From UBA2199 sp964628035 (lineage in GTDB: Bacteria > Acidobacteriota > Aminicenantia > UBA2199): DNA of 64,000 bases. The notes beneath the pieces are model-generated. The model was not told where the DNA came from. It ran no database searches and worked only from the letters and a program-made list of their open reading frames with translations. The stretch spans positions 62,001 to 126,000 of the forward strand of contig CAZVPI010000002.1 of NCBI GenBank assembly GCA_964628035.1, in the 5' to 3' direction. Position 1 is the first letter of the stretch. Each line of letters begins with the position of its first letter. A program made the position numbers and the translations under genes. This document shows positions 34,929-43,007 of the stretch, piece after piece.

Positions 34929-35303
34929 ATGGAAGTGCTGGACAAGAAAGCGTTCATCGAGAAAGTGTTCGATTACGAGAACGAGAAGGAGTGGAAATAC
35001 CGCGGCCAATTGCCGGCCATCGTCGACTTCTACGCCGACTGGTGCGGGCCCTGCAAGATGGTCGCTCCCATCCTGGAAAAGCTCGCGGCCGAGTACGCCG
35101 GCAAGCTGAACGTCTACAAGGTCGACACCGACAAGGAGCAGGAACTGGCCGGGGCCTTCGGCATCCAGAGCATCCCCAGCCTGCTGTTCATCCCCGCCAC
35201 GGGGCAGCCGCAGATGGCGCGCGGCGCCATGGACCGGGCCAGCTTCGACAAGGTGATCGCCGACGTGCTGGGAGTCAAGAAAGAACAAGCCAGTGCTCAG
35301 TGA
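34929..35303 (+). CDS. trxA: Thioredoxin
   Basis: 124 aa from the ATG at 34929 with AAGGAG upstream. IVDFYADWCGPCKMVAPIL places the active-site pair at Cys39 and Cys42, with the cis-proline loop SIPSLLFIP near 88. An N-terminal extension of about 25 residues precedes the fold. A general disulfide reductant of the cytoplasm; here it is the second gene of the arsR unit, 14 bp after the repressor, so it is probably induced under the stress the repressor senses. Confidence 0.87.
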   Translation: MEVLDKKAFIEKVFDYENEKEWKYRGQLPAIVDFYADWCGPCKMVAPILEKLAAEYAGKLNVYKVDTDKEQELAGAFGIQSIPSLLFIPATGQPQMARGAMDRASFDKVIADVLGVKKEQASAQ

Positions 35304-35340
35304 CGAGTGACAGGGAACGAGTGACGAGGAAACGCAAGAA

Positions 35341-35362
35341 GGCGATCTCTTTTCGGATCGCC
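35341..35362 (+). terminator. Hairpin after trxA
   Basis: GGCGATC, an 8-base loop with TTTT, and GATCGCC form a 7-bp stem 37 bp after the trxA stop. There is no T-tract on its 3' side, so rho-independent function is uncertain. Just upstream GAGTGAC occurs twice in a short repeat-like run. Confidence 0.35.
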
Positions 35363-35413
35363 CACCTGCCTTCCTCTACGTTGTCACTGGGCACGGGTCT
35401 CTTGTCCCTCTAG

Positions 35414-35442
35414 TTTACTCATCCGGCCGTTTGTGCTATTTT
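35414..35442 (+). promoter_or_regulatory. Promoter for the MrfA-like helicase gene
   Basis: TTTACT (35414-35419), 17-bp spacer, TATTTT (35437-35442); the -10 ends six bases before the ATG at 35449. No Shine-Dalgarno sequence is visible, again a leaderless arrangement. Confidence 0.5.
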
Positions 35443-35448
35443 GCCGGC

Positions 35449-37809
35449 ATGGACGGCAACAAGGATTTCCAGGTCGGGGAGGCGCTGAAGGACCTGCAGC
35501 GCCTGCGCCGCGACGATGACAACGAGCTGCGGCTGATCAAGCTCGACGCCTTTCCCGGCGAATACCGCGATTTCCCGCAACGACTGGCTCCCGAGATCGT
35601 CGCGATCTACAGGAAGCGCGGCATCGAGCGCCTCTTTTCCCACCAGGCCGAGGCCCTGGAGAACGTCCTGGCCGGGCGGCACACGGTGGTGGCCACGCCG
35701 ACCGCCTCGGGCAAGACGCTGATCTACAACGCCGCCGCCCTCGACGCGCTGCAGCGCGACCCCCAGGCCAAGTCGCTCTACCTGTTCCCCACCAAGGCCC
35801 TGTCGCAGGACCAGCTGGCCGAGCTGTTCGACATGAACAAGGCCCTGGGCGAGACCCTGGGCCTCTACACCTACGACGGCGACACGCCCTCCTCCATGCG
35901 CCGCGCCATCCGCCGCCAGGCGCAGATCGTCCTCAGCAACCCCTACATGCTGCACTCGGGGATCCTGCCGCACCACACCAAGTGGGCGGCGCTGTTCGAG
36001 AACCTGAAGTATGTGGTCATCGACGAGCTGCACTACTACACCGGCGTCTTCGGCTCGCACGTGGCCAACGTCCTGCGCCGCCTGAAGCGCGTCTGCGCCT
36101 TCTACGGCACGCGGCCGGTGTTCATCATGAGCTCGGCCACCATCGCCAACCCGGCGGAACTGGCCGCCCGGCTGATCGAGGAGGAAGTGGCGCTGGTCGA
36201 CCGCAGCGGCGCTCCGCGCGGCGAGAAGTATCTGGTCTTCCTCAACCCGCCTGTGGTCAACAAGCAGCTGGGCATCCGCCGCTCCTACGTGGCCACGGCC
36301 CGCGAGGTCGCAGGCATCCTGCTCCGGCACGGCCTGCAGACGATCGTGTTCGCCAACTCGCGCCTGATCACCGAGATCCTGGTCAAGTACCTCAAGAACG
36401 ACTTCGAGAAGACGGTGCAGGACCGCGACACGGTGCGCGGCTACCGCGGCGGCTACCTGCCCGGGCAGCGGCGCCAGATCGAGCGCGAGCTGCGCGCCGG
36501 CAAGATCCGCGCCGTGGTGGCCACCAACGCCCTGGAGCTGGGCATCGACATCGGCTCTCTCGACGCCGCCGTCCTCGCCTCCTATCCCGGCTCGATCGCC
36601 TCGACCTGGCAGCGCCTGGGGCGCGCCGGCCGCCGCGGCGGCCGCTCGCTGGGCGTGCTCGTCGCCTCCTCGCTGCCCATCGACCAGTACATCGCCAGCC
36701 ATCCCGAGTACTTCTCCGGCCAGTCGCCCGAGGTGGGGCGCATCAACCCCGACAACCTCGCCCTGCTGGTCGACCACGTCAAGTGCGCCGCCTTCGAGCT
36801 GCCGTTCTCCCGCGGCGACCGCTTCGGCAACGAAAACCTGGAGGAGATCCTCGGCTACCTGGCCGAGGGGCAGGTGCTGCTGGCCAAGGACGGCAAGTGG
36901 TTCTGGACCGAGGAAGGCTACCCGGCCGACGCCGTCAGCCTCAACCGCGTCACCTCCGACAACTTCGTGGTCGTCGACCGCACGCAAGGCGAGCGGGTGA
37001 TCGCCGAGGTGGGCTTCAGCGACGCCCTGGAGACGCTGCACCCCAAGGCCATCTACATCCTGGAGGGCGAGCAGTACATCGTCGAGGAGCTGGACTACGA
37101 GAACCGCAAGGCCTTCCTGACCCGCTCCAACGCCGACTACTACACCGACTCGATCACCTACACCAAGATCAAGGTGCTCGACGTTTTCGACGAGACGCGG
37201 CGCCGGAACGTGAACTTCTCGCACGGCGACGTCCACGTCTTCTCCCAGGTGGTGGGCTTCAAGAAGCTGAAGTTCTTCACCATGGAGAACGTCGGCGCCG
37301 GCGAGCTGCAGCTGCCGCAGCAGGAGATGCACACCACCGGCTTCTGGCTGACGATCCGCAACGAGACGCTGGGCGGCCTCGATTTCTCCGGCGAGGAGAG
37401 GCTCGAGGCCGTCTCCGGCATCGCCTACCTGCTGCGGCAGATCAGCCCGGTCCTGCTGCTCTGCGACAGCCGCGACGTGGGCGTGGCCATCGAGGATAAC
37501 CTGACCAAGGAGCCGCTGCAGGTCGGCGTGCGCAAGGGGCCGGCCGCCGGGCCGCCGCCGCCGGCCTTCGCCGATCAGTTCGAGCCCAACCTCTTCCTCT
37601 TCGACCGTTATCCCGGCGGCGTCGGCCTGGCCGCGACCCTGTACGAGAAGGCCGGGCCGCTGCTGGAGAAGGCGCTGGAGGTCATCGAGGCCTGCCCCTG
37701 CGCCACGGGCTGTCCCTCCTGCGTCGGCCCGGCCGTCCGCTCGGGCGGCGATCCCAAGGGGGCGGCGCGCTTCCTCCTCCGGCTGCTCCTGGAGCGGGTG
37801 GAGAATTGA
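35449..37809 (+). CDS. mrfA: DEAD/DEAH helicase with C-terminal four-cysteine domain (MrfA/Hrq1-like)
   Basis: 786 aa superfamily 2 DNA helicase. The Q-like SHQAEAL is followed by motif I ATPTASGKT at about 80-88, motif II DELH near 190, SSATIAN (motif III), ATNALELGIDIG (motif V) and QRLGRAGRRGG (motif VI). The C-terminal DUF1998-type region ends with CPCATGCPSC near 748-757, the CX1CX3CX2C zinc/iron site that defines MrfA. In Bacillus subtilis MrfA, with MrfB, repairs mitomycin C adducts by a UvrA-independent excision route. No mrfB is adjacent. Start choice: the ATG at 35449 follows a -10 box directly. Confidence 0.85.
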   Translation: MDGNKDFQVGEALKDLQRLRRDDDNELRLIKLDAFPGEYRDFPQRLAPEIVAIYRKRGIERLFSHQAEALENVLAGRHTVVATPTASGKTLIYNAAALDALQRDPQAKSLYLFPTKALSQDQLAELFDMNKALGETLGLYTYDGDTPSSMRRAIRRQAQIVLSNPYMLHSGILPHHTKWAALFENLKYVVIDELHYYTGVFGSHVANVLRRLKRVCAFYGTRPVFIMSSATIANPAELAARLIEEEVALVDRSGAPRGEKYLVFLNPPVVNKQLGIRRSYVATAREVAGILLRHGLQTIVFANSRLITEILVKYLKNDFEKTVQDRDTVRGYRGGYLPGQRRQIERELRAGKIRAVVATNALELGIDIGSLDAAVLASYPGSIASTWQRLGRAGRRGGRSLGVLVASSLPIDQYIASHPEYFSGQSPEVGRINPDNLALLVDHVKCAAFELPFSRGDRFGNENLEEILGYLAEGQVLLAKDGKWFWTEEGYPADAVSLNRVTSDNFVVVDRTQGERVIAEVGFSDALETLHPKAIYILEGEQYIVEELDYENRKAFLTRSNADYYTDSITYTKIKVLDVFDETRRRNVNFSHGDVHVFSQVVGFKKLKFFTMENVGAGELQLPQQEMHTTGFWLTIRNETLGGLDFSGEERLEAVSGIAYLLRQISPVLLLCDSRDVGVAIEDNLTKEPLQVGVRKGPAAGPPPPAFADQFEPNLFLFDRYPGGVGLAATLYEKAGPLLEKALEVIEACPCATGCPSCVGPAVRSGGDPKGAARFLLRLLLERVEN

Positions 37810-37840
37810 TGTCCCTAAGGCGTCCGCCTTGCGCCGCCCC

Positions 37841-37869
37841 TTGACTTTTTCCGTGCAGGGGGATTAAAT
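37841..37869 (+). promoter_or_regulatory. Promoter for the envelope-protein pair
   Basis: TTGACT (37841-37846), 17-bp spacer, TTAAAT (37864-37869). The transcript should begin near 37876 and carries a strong AGGAGG before the ATG at 37893. Confidence 0.6.
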
Positions 37870-37892
37870 CGGGTAACAACTCAGGAGGAAGG

Positions 37893-38360
37893 ATGAAAAA
37901 AGCACTGATCGTTCTTTGCGGCTTGCTGCTGGCTTCGGGCCTGGTCGCCTTTGACAAGAAATCGACCCTGGGGCTCAATTTCGGCATCATGGACACCGAC
38001 CGGTTCACGTTCAATCCCTTGATGTGGACGGCCGGGGTCGAGGTGGACATCCAGGTGGGCGAGTACCTGCTGCTGAGCCCCGAGGCCACACTGGTGGGCA
38101 ACGGCTTCAAGTTCAAGGAGTTCCTGCTCTTTCCGGGCGTGCTCCTCAACTTCACCCCCGGGAACTTCTTTGTCGGCGGCGGGCTGGTCAAGGGCATCTA
38201 CATCGGCAGCGGCGAAACCTTCGTCGCCGACGAGTTCTCGCTCAAGCTGAACGCCGGGCTGTACTCCAGGAACCTCAAGCTGACCGCCTACGTGATCACT
38301 GCCTTCGACAGCCTGTTCGACGGCATGCTGGTGGGCGCCTCGCTGGGATTCCGCTTCTAG
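37893..38360 (+). CDS. Small exported outer-membrane beta-barrel-like protein
   Basis: 155 aa. A signal peptide (MKKALIVLCGLLLASGLVAF) is followed by alternating hydrophobic/polar strands such as EVDIQVGEYLLLSPEATL and FLLFPGVLLNFTPGN. The last residues are LGFRF, ending in Phe as outer-membrane barrels do. Eight or so strands would fit. No named family is recognised. It has a strong ribosome-binding site and is followed 49 bp later by a second barrel-like gene. Confidence 0.6.
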   Translation: MKKALIVLCGLLLASGLVAFDKKSTLGLNFGIMDTDRFTFNPLMWTAGVEVDIQVGEYLLLSPEATLVGNGFKFKEFLLFPGVLLNFTPGNFFVGGGLVKGIYIGSGETFVADEFSLKLNAGLYSRNLKLTAYVITAFDSLFDGMLVGASLGFRF

Positions 38361-38409
38361 GCCGCGGCGACGCGCACGGTCATCCGTTCCAGGCGCAACA
38401 GGAGGAATC

Positions 38410-39318
38410 ATGAAACGAAATATCATCCTCACGCTGGTCCTGTTCCTGGCCCTGGCGGGGGGGTTGGCGGCCAAGGAGACGATCCTGAAGGTCAAGGTGC
38501 AGACGGCCAACGTGCGCTCCGAGCCCGATGCCGCGGCGCCTGTGGTCGCCCAGCTCTCCCTGGGCACGCTGCTGGAAGCGATCGGCCGCGACGGCTCCTG
38601 GTTCGAGATCCGCGTCAACAACGCGGCGGGCCGGGAGGTCGTCGGCTACATCCACAACAGCGTGGTCAGCCTGGTGGGCGGCAGCGGCGAGGACGAGGCG
38701 GCCGCGCCGGCGCTGGCCCCCCCGCAGCGGCGGCAGGTGAGAAAAGAGTTCGCCGCGGGCGGCGTGAAGCTGATGGGCGGCCTCTCCCTTGGCAACTTGA
38801 CCTTCTCCGAGCCTCTCCCGGCCGAGATCCAGAAGAGCGGCAGGACGGGCTTCATGGGCGGCCTGGGCTTCGAGAGCGGCGGCCGGCTGGCCCTGGAGCT
38901 TGACCTGCTCTACAGCCCCGGCGGCGCCGTCTTCTCAGACGCCGACGACCCGGCGAACCCGGCGAAGATCACCGTGACCGGCTCGGCCGTCACCGCGCCC
39001 ATCCTGCTCAAGGTGCGCTTCATGCCCGGCACCAGCCCGTATATCCTGGCCGGCGGCGAAGTCGGCTATGTGCTGAACCAGAAGGTGGTAGTGAGCGACG
39101 GCGCCGGCAGCGAGGAGGAGGTCGACATCACCGACGAGATCAACCGCCTGCTCTACGGCGTGGTCTTCGGCGGGGGCGTGGAGCTGCAGGCCGGCGGCAT
39201 GAACGTGCTGCTGGAGGCCCGCTACCGCCTCGGCCTATCCAGCCTGGTCAAGGACGCCGATCCGGGCGAATCGGTCAAGGCCACCTCGCTGGCCCTGATG
39301 GTCGGGATCAAGTTCTAG
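38410..39318 (+). CDS. Exported protein with SH3-like domain and C-terminal beta-barrel
   Basis: 302 aa with CAGGAGG upstream. Residues 1-21 form a signal peptide. Residues about 25-90 are a bacterial SH3 domain (VQTANVRSEPDAAAPVVAQL, LLEAIGRDGSWFEI), a fold that often binds peptidoglycan. After a short Ala/Pro linker, residues about 115-302 show barrel strands (FMGGLGFESGGRLALELDLLY, YILAGGEVGYVL) ending in MVGIKF. The architecture suggests an outer-membrane barrel with a periplasmic peptidoglycan-contacting module. Confidence 0.65.
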   Translation: MKRNIILTLVLFLALAGGLAAKETILKVKVQTANVRSEPDAAAPVVAQLSLGTLLEAIGRDGSWFEIRVNNAAGREVVGYIHNSVVSLVGGSGEDEAAAPALAPPQRRQVRKEFAAGGVKLMGGLSLGNLTFSEPLPAEIQKSGRTGFMGGLGFESGGRLALELDLLYSPGGAVFSDADDPANPAKITVTGSAVTAPILLKVRFMPGTSPYILAGGEVGYVLNQKVVVSDGAGSEEEVDITDEINRLLYGVVFGGGVELQAGGMNVLLEARYRLGLSSLVKDADPGESVKATSLALMVGIKF

Positions 39319-39336
39319 AGGAAGGGGAGGGGCGGG

Positions 39337-40095
39337 TCACAAGTCCAGGCCCAGGCCGGCCCCCAAGTATGTCCCCTGCCCCAGGCCGGCCTCCAGCACC
39401 AGGCGCAGGCGGCCGTTCAGCCGCTGGTGCAGCGAGGCCGCCAGCGCCGGCGAGAGGCTCCAGGACGGCAGGCGGCCGTTCGCCAGTCCCAGCTCGCCCA
39501 GGGTGATCTCCTCCAGGTAGCTCAATTCGGCCAGGCCCAGCGGAGTCTGCAGGCGGACGCGGATGGGCAGTGTCAGCGTGCCGCGGAGGCGCAGCAGCGC
39601 CAGCCCGCCTTCCAGGTGCAGGGAGGTTCGTCCCTGCCGCCAGGCCCGCCAGCGCCCGCGGACGGCCAGCAGGAACGTGTTCAGGTCGATGCGGCCCTCG
39701 CCGCTGGCGGCGATCTGCGCCAGGGGAATGCCCTCGAAATCGATGACCTGCACGCCCTGGAGGTAGAAGGGGATCTCGCCGCGAAGAAAGGCGAGCGAAG
39801 CGCCGGCGGCGAAGCGGCCGGCGGCCAGGCGCCGCCAGAGGGAGGCCAGGAGCAGGGCCCCCCGCGAGCGCATGTCCACCTCGGGGGAAAAGCCGGAAAT
39901 GGTGAACTCGCTCAAGAGGGGGGCGAGCAGTTCCGCCGTCTCGTCGGCAACGATGCGTCCGGCCAGGCGCTCGACCGGCGATGTCAGCGGCTGCAGGGAC
40001 CAGGGGCCGGCCTGGACCTGCCATTCCCACTCCGAGGCCTTCAGGGATGACGATGCGGCGAAAAGCGCGAGCAGCCAGCAGAGGCGAGTTTTCAT
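39337..40095 (-). CDS. Exported beta-barrel-like protein
   Basis: 252 aa from the ATG at 40095. A signal peptide (MKTRLCWLLALFAASSSLKA) is followed by amphipathic strands such as GRLRLVLEAGLGQGTYLGAGL, and the chain ends LGLDL. No family is recognised. A -10 box (TACAAT, 40109-40104) lies so close that the transcript would begin next to the start codon. The gene is divergent from the TetR operon and could be controlled by the same operators. Confidence 0.55.
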   Translation of the reverse strand: MKTRLCWLLALFAASSSLKASEWEWQVQAGPWSLQPLTSPVERLAGRIVADETAELLAPLLSEFTISGFSPEVDMRSRGALLLASLWRRLAAGRFAAGASLAFLRGEIPFYLQGVQVIDFEGIPLAQIAASGEGRIDLNTFLLAVRGRWRAWRQGRTSLHLEGGLALLRLRGTLTLPIRVRLQTPLGLAELSYLEEITLGELGLANGRLPSWSLSPALAASLHQRLNGRLRLVLEAGLGQGTYLGAGLGLDL

Positions 40096-40103
40096 GGTCA
40101 TGA

Positions 40104-40109
40104 ATTGTA
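40104..40109 (-). promoter_or_regulatory. -10 box of the divergent beta-barrel gene
   Basis: TACAAT on the minus strand, eight bases before the ATG at 40095. No convincing -35 lies at the right distance; the facing TTGACA of the tetR promoter overlaps that position. Confidence 0.4.
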
Positions 40110-40127
40110 GCATTTATTTCAATGCGG

Positions 40128-40156
40128 TTGACAAAAATCTAAATCAACGTTATATT
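40128..40156 (+). promoter_or_regulatory. Strong promoter of the TetR-efflux operon
   Basis: Perfect TTGACA (40128-40133), 17-bp spacer, TATATT (40151-40156). The predicted start near 40163 falls inside the operator described next. Confidence 0.75.
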
Positions 40157-40185
40157 AACCTTATGGTTAAACCAAACGGTCGGTT
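40155..40185. promoter_or_regulatory. TetR operator pair
   Basis: TTAACC-TTAT-GGTTAA (40155-40170) is a perfect 6-bp-arm inverted repeat over the transcription start. Immediately after it AACC-N8-GGTT (40170-40185) forms a second, imperfect palindrome. Together they sit between the -10 box and the tetR start codon, as expected for autorepression. Confidence 0.6.
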
Positions 40186-40191
40186 AAATAA

Positions 40192-40812
40192 ATGACTAAG
40201 GAGAGCAACTCAAGCAGGGAAGCGATCCTGCTGGCGGCCCGTCGGGAGTTCGCAGCCAGGGGCTTCGCCGGGGCGCGGGTGGAGGCCATAGCCCGCGAGG
40301 CCGGGATCAACAAGGCCATGCTGTTCTACTATTTCTCCTCCAAGGAGGGGCTGTACCAGGCCATCCTGCAGGAGGTGATGACCGCATTTTTCCGCAAGGT
40401 CCAGGGCCTGATCACCCCGGCCCTGACCCCGGGCGGATTTCTGGAGCGCTTCCCCGAGCTGTACATCGAGCTCTGCGCCAGCAATCCGGACTTCGTGCGC
40501 ATCGTGGCCTTCGACCTCATCCACCATCCCGAAAATGTGTGCGCCGTCATGGCCGGCATCATTTCGCGGATGACCGACTTCAAGCCCCATCCGCTCTTCG
40601 AGGTCATCCGCCGCTGGCACGCCCAGGGGCTGGTCTCCGAGCCCGATCCGGTCCAGTTCATGATGAACGTCGTCGCCCTTTCGCTCTTCTCGTTCATCGG
40701 CCGTCCCATGGTGGAAGCCATCTCCGGAATGCGCGTGGCCGATGACGGCGAGTTCACCCGCCGGCGCATCGCCAGCGTGGTCCATGTCCTCAAGCGGGGG
40801 ATGCTGAAATGA
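40192..40812 (+). CDS. TetR/AcrR-family repressor of the efflux operon
   Basis: 206 aa. The DNA-binding domain is REAILLAARREFAARGFAGARVEAIAREAGINKAMLFYYFSSKEGLYQAI at 9-58, with the recognition helix NKAMLFYYF. The C-terminal ligand domain resembles the CecR (YbiH) type. The ATG at 40192 is weakly served by a ribosome-binding site. The gene heads a seven-gene unit and its 3' end overlaps the TolC-like gene by 4 nt, so it almost certainly regulates it. The ligand is unknown. Confidence 0.87.
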   Translation: MTKESNSSREAILLAARREFAARGFAGARVEAIAREAGINKAMLFYYFSSKEGLYQAILQEVMTAFFRKVQGLITPALTPGGFLERFPELYIELCASNPDFVRIVAFDLIHHPENVCAVMAGIISRMTDFKPHPLFEVIRRWHAQGLVSEPDPVQFMMNVVALSLFSFIGRPMVEAISGMRVADDGEFTRRRIASVVHVLKRGMLK

Positions 40813-42119
40813 GACCTTCGTGGATCGCACCCATCGTCCTGGCCGGCGCCCTGGCGCTGCCGGCCGAGGTGACCCTGTCCCAGGCCGTCTCCGACGCCTG
40901 GGCCCTCAGCCGCGCCCTGGACAGCCAGAAACTGGAGGAGGAGGCCGCGGCCCTGGCCGAGAAGGCCGCGCTGCGGCGCCAGCGCTTCTCCGTCCATTTC
41001 GCGGGCGCCTACCGCGCCACGACCGACACCATCCAGGTGACCGCCGGCGACTTCCCCTTCTCCCTAGGTCCGCAGGTGCCTCCGGGCACGATCCTGCTGG
41101 CCACGCCCGGTGACTCGATCGATCTGAAGCTGTCGCTGCTGCAGCCCCTGTACACCGGCGGACTGCTGCGCAGCGCCGCGGCGGCGGAGGCGGCGCGCGG
41201 GGCGGCCGAGCGCGAGCTGACGCGCTGGCGGCGGATCGAGCTGGCCGGCCGGGTCAAGTCGTCCTATTTCGGGTTCCTGGCTCTGCGCGGCAAGCGCGAT
41301 TCGCTTCTGTCGCTCCTGGCCCGGCTGGAGCACCACCTGAAAAAGGTGGAGCGGCTCGCGGCCGAGGAACTGGTGCGTCGCTCCGACCTGCTGGAGGCCC
41401 GGGCCAAGGCCGATGAAGCGCGGCTCGGCCTGCAGGACCTCGAGCTGCAGCTCCAGACCGAGGCGGTCCAGTTCCACAGCCTGTGCGGCCACGACCCGGG
41501 CGAGATCGTCCACGGGCCCGGCGGGGACGCCGACGCCTTTGACGTGGCCTGGTCCCATTTCCTGGCCCGCCATCCGCTGCTGCGCTCCCTCGACGAGAGG
41601 CAGGGCGTGGCAACGGCCGGGAGGCGGGCGGCGGCGGCCGCCTACCTCCCCCAGGTCGGCCTTTTCGCCGAGGCCCATTACGGCCGGCCGGGGCAGAACT
41701 TCTTCCGCGACGCCTGGACATTCTACCTGCAGGGCGGGGTGAACGTCAGCCTGCCGCTCTTCGACTGGAACGGGCGGCGGACCGGGCTGCGGCTGGCCGA
41801 CATCGTCGCCCGCAAGCTGGAGAACCAGCGCGCCGACTTCGTCCGCGAGAGCGAGAGGGAGTTGCGCCAGCTGTACCTTGCCCTGGAGGCCGCCGGCCGC
41901 AAACGCGCCCTGCTGGACGGCCTGGCGGCCAACGCCGCCGAGGACTCGCGCTTGAAGGAAAGGCTGTACGAGGAGGGCCAGATCGACCACACCGACCTGC
42001 TGGCGGCCATGACGGGCGAGGAAAAGGTCCAAGCCGAGCGCCAGGCGCTGGCGGCGCAGGTCGAACGGATCAAAACCGGCATCGACGTCCTGATCGGCCG
42101 ATGCGAGGAGGAAGAATGA
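40809..42119 (+). CDS. TolC-like outer-membrane efflux protein
   Basis: 436 aa. A short signal peptide (MRPSWIAPIVLAGALALPAE) precedes two repeats of the outer-membrane efflux family: long helical stretches (LAEKAALRRQRFSVHF; RSDLLEARAKADEARLGLQDLELQL; KERLYEEGQIDHTDLLAAMTGEEK) separated by strands (DLKLSLLQPLYTGG; GGVNVSLPLFDWNGRR). Such trimers form the outer-membrane duct for tripartite pumps. Its place between the repressor and the adaptor gene shows it serves the ABC pump of this operon. Confidence 0.87.
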   Translation: MRPSWIAPIVLAGALALPAEVTLSQAVSDAWALSRALDSQKLEEEAAALAEKAALRRQRFSVHFAGAYRATTDTIQVTAGDFPFSLGPQVPPGTILLATPGDSIDLKLSLLQPLYTGGLLRSAAAAEAARGAAERELTRWRRIELAGRVKSSYFGFLALRGKRDSLLSLLARLEHHLKKVERLAAEELVRRSDLLEARAKADEARLGLQDLELQLQTEAVQFHSLCGHDPGEIVHGPGGDADAFDVAWSHFLARHPLLRSLDERQGVATAGRRAAAAAYLPQVGLFAEAHYGRPGQNFFRDAWTFYLQGGVNVSLPLFDWNGRRTGLRLADIVARKLENQRADFVRESERELRQLYLALEAAGRKRALLDGLAANAAEDSRLKERLYEEGQIDHTDLLAAMTGEEKVQAERQALAAQVERIKTGIDVLIGRCEEEE

Positions 42120-42997
42120 AACGCACGGCGGCGCTCCTTTCCTGGACCCTGCTGCTTTTCGCCTGCAACGGCGGCCCTGACGGCGTCCGCGCCCCGGGGG
42201 TGGTCGACGGCGAGATCGCCAGCGTCCGCGCCCTCTCCGGCGGCACGCTCGAGCGCCTGCTGGTGCGCGAGGGCCAGCCGCTCGCCCGCGGCGAGCTGGT
42301 GGCCGAGCTCAACCGCGACAAGGTGCGCAACGGCATGGAGGAGGTCGAGATCGCCGTCCGCGAGATCGCCAACAGCGAGGCGCGGGCCCGCGAAAAGCGG
42401 GGCCTGCTGGCGGCCAACCTGGACTACTGGCAGGGGCAGGCGCAGCGCTTCGAACGCCTGCACGCCGGCCAGTCGGTCTCCGGCGACCAGCTGGCGAAGG
42501 TGCGCCTGCAGTTGCAGGAGGCCCGGACCGCACTGCAGGACCTTGATCGCTCGCTGGAGGCCCTGGTCATCCAGAAGGAGCGGCTGGCCAACAAGCGCCG
42601 GGCGCTGGAGCTGGCCGACCGCGACCTGCAGCTGCGCTCACCGGTCGCGGGCGTGGTCCTGGAGACCTTCACCCAGGAGGGGGAGACGGTGCTGCCCGGG
42701 GCGGCGCTGGCCGATGTGCTCGATCTGTCCAGCCTGTTCGTTGACGTCTTCGTCGAGGAGCGCGAGCTGGCGGCCCTGAAGATCGGCCAGGAGGCGCGCG
42801 TGCTGGTCGACGGCCTGGAGGGGCGGACTTTCAGCGGGCGCATCGCCTATTTCGGGCGCAAGGCCGAGTTCTCGCCCAAGTACATCGTGGCCGAGAAAGA
42901 GCGCCAGGCCCTGCTGTTCCAGGTGAAGGTGCGCCTGGAGAAGGACGTGGACGCCTTCAAGGTGGGCATGCCGGTCACGGTGGTCTTTTCCCGCTAG
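42116..42997 (+). CDS. HlyD/YbhG-like periplasmic adaptor lipoprotein
   Basis: 293 aa; the ATG at 42116 overlaps the upstream stop and has GAGGAAG in front. LSWTLLLFACNGG contains a lipobox (LFAC), so it is probably a lipoprotein anchored in the inner membrane. The barrel-sandwich halves (GVVDGEIASVRALSGGTLERLLVREGQ near 30 and DLQLRSPVAGVVLETFTQEGE near 175) flank a coiled-coil hairpin of about 100 residues. It links the ABC permeases to the TolC-like duct. Confidence 0.87.
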   Translation: MKRTAALLSWTLLLFACNGGPDGVRAPGVVDGEIASVRALSGGTLERLLVREGQPLARGELVAELNRDKVRNGMEEVEIAVREIANSEARAREKRGLLAANLDYWQGQAQRFERLHAGQSVSGDQLAKVRLQLQEARTALQDLDRSLEALVIQKERLANKRRALELADRDLQLRSPVAGVVLETFTQEGETVLPGAALADVLDLSSLFVDVFVEERELAALKIGQEARVLVDGLEGRTFSGRIAYFGRKAEFSPKYIVAEKERQALLFQVKVRLEKDVDAFKVGMPVTVVFSR

Positions 42998-43007
42998 GGC
43001 GCGATTC

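Noticed and set aside
35301..35340. Repeated GAGTGAC units after trxA as a CRISPR or REP array
   Set aside because: Only two copies in one short run within this window; too little to call an array or a repeat family.
35419..37332. Minus-strand open frame of 637 codons opposite the helicase gene
   Set aside because: Repetitive, low-complexity translation caused by codon bias of the true plus-strand gene; no family resemblance.
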